A DNA stretch of 64,000 nucleotides from Apteryx mantelli (lineage: Eukaryota; Chordata; Aves; Apterygiformes; Apterygidae). The notes below the pieces were generated by a model. The model searched no databases. It saw nothing but the letters and a program-made list of their open reading frames with translations, and was not told where the DNA came from. A program made the position numbers and the translations under genes. The DNA lies in assembly GCF_036417845.1 (NCBI RefSeq), contig NC_089979.1, positions 30,066,958 to 30,130,957 on the forward strand, read 5' to 3'. This document shows, piece by piece, positions 57,901 through 64,000 of the stretch (positions are counted from its first letter, which is position 1; each line of letters starts with the position of its first letter).

Positions 57901-59915
57901 TTTGGTATGTTTGATCCTGTTTCTGTGAATTTGATTTAGATTATAAAGTGATTCTGGCCAGCTGTTTCAACCTCTTCTTTCAAACGTTAAAATAAATGCT
58001 AAAATAAATGAATCGGGCTTTTGGTTCTGAGAAAGGCAGAGGATTTCTTGATGTATTGTATCATGTTCATTATCACAGTGGGTCATAAGGCTGATTTTTA
58101 TTATACATAAGTATATTCACACATGGTATATTTTACAGTAATCATCTTTTTAGTATACACATAGTGTTTTCATGATATTGCTTGAAGAAATAAATGTTAC
58201 AGCAATTGCAACTTTTATTTATACTACAGAGAATCCACTGATAGAAAGTATTTCAGATTTTCTTCTGATAAAGTGCTTTAGGGCACTTTTGTTTTAGATG
58301 CACAGATGAATGAATTTGTCATCAATGACCAGAGAAATCCTGTATGTTTTCTTGAAGCAGTCCATCATCCAAAGACTGCTTGGGAACTCAACAAAAGCTT
58401 TGGCCTGATTATTCTCTTGTTAGCCAGTAGAAATGAATGAGTTAACCATGAGATGTGCATAGATTGACAATCTCTGGGATGTCTGCAAACACAAATTACA
58501 CAGCTGAGATTAGCATAATTGACAGTTGGACTGAAAGTACATGTGCCTAACAGTATTCATGTTGCTCAGAGTATGCCATTCGGCCATAATAGCTCCACTT
58601 ATTTCACATTTCTGGTTTTTAAACACACAATATTTTCTTCTGCAAGAACTCCAAGATGAAAACTCAATATTTACCTCCTTCCTTTTATTTATAGTATTGT
58701 CCAATATGTCATTTAACACCTGGGAGAGATCCAGCCTATTGCAGCAGAAATTTTATAAGGCATCTTCAACTAAGACATACATTCTATTATGAAGACTGCA
58801 TAGTGAGTAATGATATTTGCAGGCTACTGACTTGATTTCTTTGTGTATTTTCCTCCACATCTTTTACAATCAAGGAATCATTAAAAAAAATCCTGAATAG
58901 GTAACTAGAATACCATGCTTAAGGTGCACTAAGAAGTCACAAAGTGTAGCAGATGTTTATGGAAACGGCATAGTCTAGTACTCAGAGAAGCCAACGTATG
59001 GGTTCTGTCCTCAGTTCTGTTACTATCTAATAAAAAAGCCATATACTTCAAATGAAAGTTGTTTAAACAACCCATTTTTATTCTATAAGAACTTAAGACA
59101 ACACAGTTTTACTTGAATCCTGAAAGGTGCTGAATCTGTTTGTTACCTTAATGGACTGTAACTTGGAAAATGTGTCACAAGTATTAGCATGCTGTTGGAG
59201 TTTCTCAAGAGCATTAGTTAATGCTCCCCTATATTTGTTTGATACCTACCCAGACAAGATCCCAAATAAAGGTATAAATCTTTTTTTTTTCCTTTTTTTT
59301 TAATGGAGCAAAAGCACTAAAGAAAATGATGCCCAAGTGGAGGATGGGGCAGTGAAGAGCCATCTTTATAATTTTGACCCATAGTTCATGCATGTAACAG
59401 AAATAGACGTATGTATGATCACATTTTAATGACAGCTCACACATCTATCTTCATAAAGTATAGCTTGAGTATTTATTTATATATGTAATAATATAACATG
59501 CATCACCAGAATTGGATTCTTTAATAAATAGCATTAGAATTGTTGGTTTTTGCATGATCAGTTCATCTACCTGTCTGCATTTGACATTCTCCTTTACTTT
59601 TTTTAAGTAAATTTCTCTTGCTTTACATTGCAGTTAGCACTAAGGAGTAGAAAGCTAGGCAAAGATTAACAAATACTATAACAAATACTAAACTTTAAAC
59701 ATGGATGTAAACCCACTGAAACCAGTATTTTGATGATTTTTTTAGACTAAGCAGTCAAAAATATATCTATTAACAGATTAATTGGTATCTTGATATTCAA
59801 TAAAACATCTTTTTTCTTTCAGGATATAAACGTCGTTGAAGAAATTCTTACTGAAAGAGTTCTGGACAGGTCATTCTTAGAATATGTGCATGTAAATCAT
59901 CCAAACAGCACGTAA
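45865..59915 (+). CDS. RNF125: RNF125 (TRAC-1), E3 ubiquitin ligase, six coding exons
   Basis: RNF125 is a membrane-anchored RING E3 ligase. In mammals it ubiquitinates RIG-I, MDA5 and MAVS and so dampens interferon signalling. Exons are 45865-45992, 52121-52274, 54766-54860, 56304-56394, 58695-58802 and 59823-59915, all joining in frame to 222 residues (human 232). Layout: Gly2 myristoylation-type start MGSALGS, Ala tract 12-20, RING 25-63, C2HC finger (C88, C91, H103, C107), fingers C129/C132/H144/H149 and C158/C161/H179/H184, then a UIM ([13 protein letters not shown], 197-209). Oddities: Arg42 replaces the RING zinc-ligand His, intron 1 seems to have a GC donor, and the stop codon overlaps a splice donor leading to a further exon (60235). 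The N-terminal linker before the RING is about 12 residues shorter than in human. Confidence 0.95.
45993..52120 (+). other. RNF125 intron 1
   Basis: A 6.1-kb intron beginning GCGAGT. The first 260 bp are CpG-rich and contain a GT/G tract (about 46229-46258); the rest is AT-rich. Short minus-strand open frames at 50727-51018 lie in a slightly GC-richer block without recognisable similarity. No mobile element seen. Confidence 0.75.
52121..52274 (+). CDS. RNF125: RNF125 coding exon 2
   Basis: After ATGTATAG it encodes (V)[19 protein letters not shown], completing the RING, and ends RNCTECETQ. The donor CAA|GTTTGC is weak. Read through, the frame closes after VCNLEH at 52295. Confidence 0.94.
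52275..54765 (+). other. RNF125 intron 2
   Basis: A C-run (about 52674-52687) is the only simple repeat of note. There is no mobile element, RNA gene or extra exon I can support. Confidence 0.7.
54766..54860 (+). CDS. RNF125: RNF125 coding exon 3
   Basis: After CATTGCTTAG it encodes [20 protein letters not shown] and then [11 protein letters not shown] plus AG. The donor is AG|GTAGAC in phase 2. It completes the C2HC zinc finger and matches human [20 protein letters not shown]. Confidence 0.95.
54861..56303 (+). other. RNF125 intron 3
   Basis: AT-rich, with T-runs near 54959 and 55074. Nothing further seen. Confidence 0.7.
56304..56394 (+). CDS. RNF125: RNF125 coding exon 4
   Basis: After TTATTCCCAG it encodes (R)[19 protein letters not shown], then [11 protein letters not shown]. 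The donor is GTG|GTAATG in phase 0. This is the first C2H2-like finger, as in human [20 protein letters not shown]. Confidence 0.95.
56395..59822 (+). other. RNF125 introns 4 and 5
   Basis: AT-rich introns on either side of exon 5 (58695-58802), with a T-rich run at 59280-59303. No further features recognised. Confidence 0.7.
58695..58802 (+). CDS. RNF125: RNF125 coding exon 5
   Basis: 36 codons, phase 0-0. Acceptor TTTATTTATAG. It encodes [20 protein letters not shown], then [16 protein letters not shown]. The donor is ATA|GTGAGT. This is the second C2H2-like finger. Confidence 0.94.
59823..59915 (+). CDS. RNF125: RNF125 coding exon 6 with the conserved stop
   Basis: Acceptor TTTTTTCTTTCAG. 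It encodes [20 protein letters not shown] and ends NHPNST-stop, the UIM and C-terminus matching human DFNIIEEALIRRVLDRSLLE. The stop codon (59913-59915) lies inside CAC|GTAAGGAGT, a good splice donor at 59912. Confidence 0.95.
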   Translation, partial: DINVVEEILTERVLDRSFLEYVHVNHPNST

Positions 59916-60234
59916 GGAGTCCTGGGGAAGAATGGAAGATGATGTTCTGTGGTTAACCATGGACATTAAAGTCTAGCTTTTTGTAACTAATGAGGTGTCA
60001 GCAACCTGCTTACATCTAAAAATGTTTTTTTCTTAAGCATTGTTTTGTTTTTTCTTAATTATTTTTAATTAAATTTCAATTTTGTAGTCCAAAAATGTTT
60101 TAAAAAATAAGGAAAAAAGAAAATATTATCATTTTCTCCACCTCCAATGGAATGGTCATTGTTTGCTTGAGCTCACTCTCTGTCTAGTATATGGATACAC
60201 TGGCTTTTATAGCAGCCCTCTTGTTTGTTTACAG

Positions 60235-60367
60235 CTATATTCTGGGAGCAGGCCAGTCTCAAAATATTGATGAGGACAGTGCAATGCTAGAGATAGATGA
60301 CAAGCAACAGCTTTTCCGATTCTACAGCACCAAACAAATTGGAACAAAACAAAAAAAAAACAGCTAG
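60235..60367 (+). CDS. RNF125: Candidate alternative terminal exon of RNF125
   Basis: Acceptor CTTGTTTGTTTACAG, then an open frame up to TAG at 60365-60367. Splicing from the donor at 59912 (phase 2, AC) to this exon (starting C) keeps frame. It replaces the stop with a 43-residue tail that begins YILGAGQSQNIDEDSAMLEI, has a DDKQQLFRFYS middle and a basic end KQKKNS, giving about 265 residues. The peptide is not part of human RNF125 as I remember it. Splicing is inferred, not seen. Confidence 0.45.
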
Positions 60368-61562
60368 TGTCAAGAACAGTATTACTAACCCCATAGGAAT
60401 GTGCATATATTTCATTTACAGTGTTTGCAAGATGAGGGTCACAATTAGCAAAATTGATAATTAAAAGCCATCTTGGAAAAAAAGCAAGGAGTGAGTGAAT
60501 AATTATTCATAAAACCTGAAGAGGAGGTTGACAGGGTCTTTTAACTAACCTGTATTCTCTTACCATGTAAGTTAACAAATTTTATCTAATTTTTGTAAGA
60601 AAAACAAAATTATTTTTTTATATATATTAAGTTTTAATATAGTATTTTTCAAAGATGCAGTTGATCTGTAAGAAATTAAATTCACATTCTTGCATAGAAA
60701 CATATACACTGATTAAAGTAGCTTATTGGTGATATGTTAACAAGGAAATGCCTGGTGGACTTTAAGTCTTGACTAGTTCCTTTTGAAATCGGAAAGTCTT
60801 CTGTTTGGGAGACAGAAAGATTCGATGTTTCATGTGCCTGGGAAATTCTCTCTCTTTCCTCATTAAGATCTGTCCTTGAATGAAAATGAAGACTCAGTTA
60901 GAAAGATGGATGGAGCTGGTCCAAAAGTGTGGAACCTGTGGGAACATTTCATTTTAAGAGTAACTAAAAAATTCTGTCAGAAGTCAAGGGGCCAAATAGA
61001 TTGGTATATAAATAGTTGGACTTATGGCTCCCTGCACATCCAAAACGTATTGAGAATTTTTTGTATGTATTTCTTAGTAAGTCACTGCCTCAGGAATGTT
61101 CTTTTCCATTTAGCTTGTGGCTGCAAACATTGCCTGTAGGTAATGATACAAATATACTGGGCAAAAGCAAAGGACAGTCTTCCCCTTGCATACAGCACCT
61201 TCCAATCACTGTGCAGTTGCACAGCTTTCTCTTACCCCTTCCTCTTACACCCTCTTAAATCTCTGACGGCTCCCACAGAACTCCAAATACCCACCACTTC
61301 CATACTGACAAGGAGACGCACTATTCTTGTAGGAGGATCATTATTGTCAAATAAGCAACCAAAAGAATAGTTGTACACAGGCTATCTAAAGTGTGCCTTT
61401 TCAGTAGCAGTTGCCCCCAGCAAACCGCAAAATTTTATGAGCAATTCTACAAGTTTTCATTGTCGAGATTTCATTTCACAAATATATTTTATCATGAGAA
61501 ATAAAAAGTTGGTAGGGCCATTGACTTCATCTAAAAGGTCTGATTTAAAGTGCTTTCCTTCA

Positions 61563-61581
61563 AATAAATGTGTTTAATAAA
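61563..61581 (+). promoter_or_regulatory. RNF125: Paired poly(A) signals
   Basis: AATAAA at 61563-61568 and again at 61576-61581, about 1.65 kb after the RNF125 stop. They are followed by a T-rich stretch, fitting a 3' end near 61600. Confidence 0.5.
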
Positions 61582-61954
61582 TTTCAGCAGCCTGATTTCT
61601 TTTTACATGTTGTCTATCTCAATGGCAAAAACTACACGAGATTTACAAGGCTAGTACCATACTATATATTGCTTCATGGCATACTAGTTGTCAACTTCAA
61701 GGTCATAGCTTTATTAAAGGATCAAGATTTACAATAACGTTCACACAACAGCATGAATGCCTTCACACACATCTTCCTGTAGTTTACTTCCTTGAGGTCA
61801 TCAGCACAATTTCTCCCCCTGCCAAAAGCTACTAATCAATAAATACTGCAGTCTCCTGAACAAAGTTCAAATGGACTTATTGTGTTCTTTTAGTAATAAA
61901 TCTTAGCCTTTGTTTAACACTTGCCTTCAGAGGACCTAGCCCTCTTTACCTGCA

Positions 61955-62110
61955 GTAATTAATTTAACTTCATAACAACCCTATATAGTGATTAAAAACT
62001 ACTCCCCATTTACAGATTGGGAAACTGAGAAATAAAGACACACTTGCTTCAAGTCACACAAGATGACTGAAAAGAGTCGGAAACCCATGTATGTCAGCCC
62101 TCGCCATGCT
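61955..62110 (+). mobile_element. MIR-type SINE, old copy
   Basis: Matches the central MIR/CORE region in order: CATAACAACCCTATA, then CTCCCCATTTACAGA, GGGAAACTGAGA, CACTTGCTTCAAGTCACACA and a final CGGAAACCC. The order and spacing follow the remembered consensus on the plus strand, with many substitutions, as expected of a relic from early amniote evolution. Confidence 0.75.
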
Positions 62111-64000
62111 GCAGGTGAAGGCCATGTGGCTTCCCTTCTAATGGGTAAGACAAGGAAGTTTTACAGTGTCTCAGTGGAGGCCTCTGTAATTCTTTCTTTT
62201 AATGTAATTTCACAGACAGCATGGATAGGACACATCAAAAGTTAGCTGTACAGCTGTGGTATAGTCCTAATTGACACACAAAAAGTGCATTAAAAATATT
62301 CTGAACAGAGCAAGAACAGCAGCAGGCCATTTACTCAAGGAGGAATTACGTGACCTCCTGGCTGTACTTACACTGCTGAAGAGAGCATACTTCCACTGTC
62401 ACCAGCTGCTGTTCATTACCCCTCATGCCTCCTCATATCTACAGGCTCAGCTTTCTACTTCATTTCAGACAAGAGCAAAGTTAATCAGTGCAAACAGCAG
62501 TTCTTTGCAAGCCCAGCCGCTGCTGAGCAGCCATGTGAACAGCTCAGCTAACCCTTCACAGCCCCTCCGAAAAGTAGTGATGAGGGGAGTGATGCCCTCC
62601 TTAGCTAGCGCAGCTCCAGCTGCGAGAGGATGCGTTTGCAATGGGTGAAATGCCCAGGGCTGGCCTCTCCACTGGATGCCCTGCCCAGGCAGTCCTGCCC
62701 TTTTGCACTGGACTTTCTCCTGGCACAAAGCACAGCCAGTGAATGTCTCAGCACAGATGACTTAACTCTCTCGTTGCGCCCATCACCTCAGAGGTGCTTC
62801 CACTCCTTATTTCGGCTGTCCCAGTACATAAAGGGACTCAAATTCTGCCTTGACATGGTCTAGAAAGAAGGTATTTAGTGCAATCATTAGCTTTAGTTGG
62901 GGCCTCTGCTTTTTTTAAGGATTAAAAAGCAGATGCATGGGAGATACTACCATTTTTTAGCATAGCTGAGCTAATAGTAACAGAGCTGGATCCTGAATAA
63001 GGAAACAGCCAAATCCTTCACCTTCTCCTAGAACTAGACCTGAGCTCTAACTTCATTTCCTGCAGTTTCCTCTTTCCTGTCTAAATCATGGGCCAGGGTG
63101 GGGGACAATGCATCTTGCTGCTTATCACTGGCAAATACAGCAGCTCTGACTCTGAAGCCTAAATAGTTTTGAAATGCCAGAGGTTATTAGGCATAAGTGA
63201 ATCACAGGGTTTAGTGTTTTGTGCTCTCTCTTACCTGAAAACCTAATCTCGGACTAGAGAGAGGGGGATCCCCCTACCTAGTGATCTCTGAACATCTGTG
63301 AGGGGTATAGCCAGCTGCAGCCCCAAGGAGACAGGGAAAGTGAAGGTGAAGGGTCCATTTTTCCTCAGCCCTTGCCCCACATCTTTGATTTGGGTGAGAG
63401 ACCAGACCTAATCCTGAATTTCAGATTTAGTATGAATTAAAATAACCTTTACAAATTAGTATAATCTGTAAAAATATAATCTCTACAAATCTGTTTCTTT
63501 TTAAAGTATTACCAGCATTTTTTTTATTTTTTATCTGCCAAGAGCCACCTTCAAGGGTGGTCAGTGCTAGAGGTACTTAACAGGTCCAAAGTCTTCTCTA
63601 CTCAGAGAAAATCAATGACATAATTATACCACTATAATAATATCATCATAATTCCTCCTTCTGGAAAAAAGTGCACAGACAGGCATACTGCTGAATTACT
63701 CTTAGGAGTTTTTGTCAGTAGAATTCAGTCAGTAGAATTTCTGGACCAAACAGTAATACCACTAAAACTACACCTAAAATTACTGCTAGGATTAGTCAAT
63801 TTACAAAAAATCGCTTTCTGAAACCTACCAAACTAACCTTCCCAAAATCCATGTATATGTTAATGCAATTTATTTTTCTCTTACCATAAGAAATTAAATC
63901 TTTGATGCAGTAAAAAAACATTTTTTATATAGACAGTGGACAGGTATGTATGGAAAGTGCTCCATACGTGGAGCCTACATACATCGTAGAAAATAAATCA
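62111..64000. other. Intergenic right end
   Basis: No exon, RNA gene or mobile element recognised. A plus-strand 125-codon open frame (62271-62648) is unlike any family I know. The next gene expected from mammalian synteny (RNF138) is not reached. Confidence 0.6.

Larger units (their letters stand above)
59916..61600 (+). other. RNF125: RNF125 3'UTR (presumed extent)
   Basis: From the conserved stop to two AATAAA hexamers. It contains the alternative terminal exon candidate (60235-60367). The small open frames at 60876-61370 show no similarity to known proteins. The length is inferred from the poly(A) signals only. Confidence 0.5.

Noticed and set aside
1..64000. CRISPR arrays, operons, tRNA or rRNA genes
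   Set aside because: The sequence is animal nuclear DNA. No spaced direct repeats of CRISPR type and no convincing tRNA or rRNA signature were seen by eye.

Overview
The window is nuclear DNA of a bird. Three things point to this: CR1 LINE sequence with the avian-type 3' end, a solo retroviral LTR nested inside one CR1, and AT-rich introns broken by two very GC-rich CpG-island promoters. Two conserved genes are recognisable and are divergently transcribed (head to head). TRAPPC8 is on the minus strand from 27282 down to the left edge, and RNF125 is on the plus strand from 45865 to about 61600. In mammals these two genes are also neighbours (18q12 in human, from memory).

Region 1-27950 is the 5' half of TRAPPC8. 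I could place 13 coding exons with matching phases. They encode about 646 residues, less than half of the roughly 1435-residue human protein, so the remaining exons lie left of the window. Between exons 2 and 3 there is an extra 84-nt phase 1-1 exon candidate whose peptide resembles that of exon 3, which looks like an old exon duplication. The promoter CpG island carries a (GGGGC)11-(GAGCC)7 array, an inverted CCAAT box fused to an E/M-box, and a YY1-like element. An intronic (CAGACACACA)n array ends 30 nt from the 3' splice site of exon 10.

Region 27950-43070 is nominally intergenic. It contains a minus-strand series of short, phase-compatible exon candidates at 40188, 37170, 36606, 35833, 34809 and 30367, which I cannot assign to a known gene. 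The 34725-34809 and 30314-30367 exons are the best supported.

Region 43072-45424 is one 5'-truncated, still largely open CR1 on the minus strand. It is split by a 514-bp solo LTR (43685-44198) with a GCCA target duplication, and it ends about 440 bp before the RNF125 start codon.

Region 45580-61600 is RNF125, an E3 ubiquitin ligase that in mammals restrains RIG-I/MDA5/MAVS signalling. Six coding exons give 222 residues with a RING, three further zinc fingers and a UIM. Three oddities stand out. The RING histidine is replaced by arginine. Intron 1 appears to start with GC instead of GT. The stop codon overlaps a good splice donor that joins in frame to a downstream exon (60235-60367). Region 61600-64000 is intergenic and holds an old MIR SINE.

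Two main limits apply. Exon edges are read by eye from splice signals and remembered human orthologues. No transcript evidence is available.
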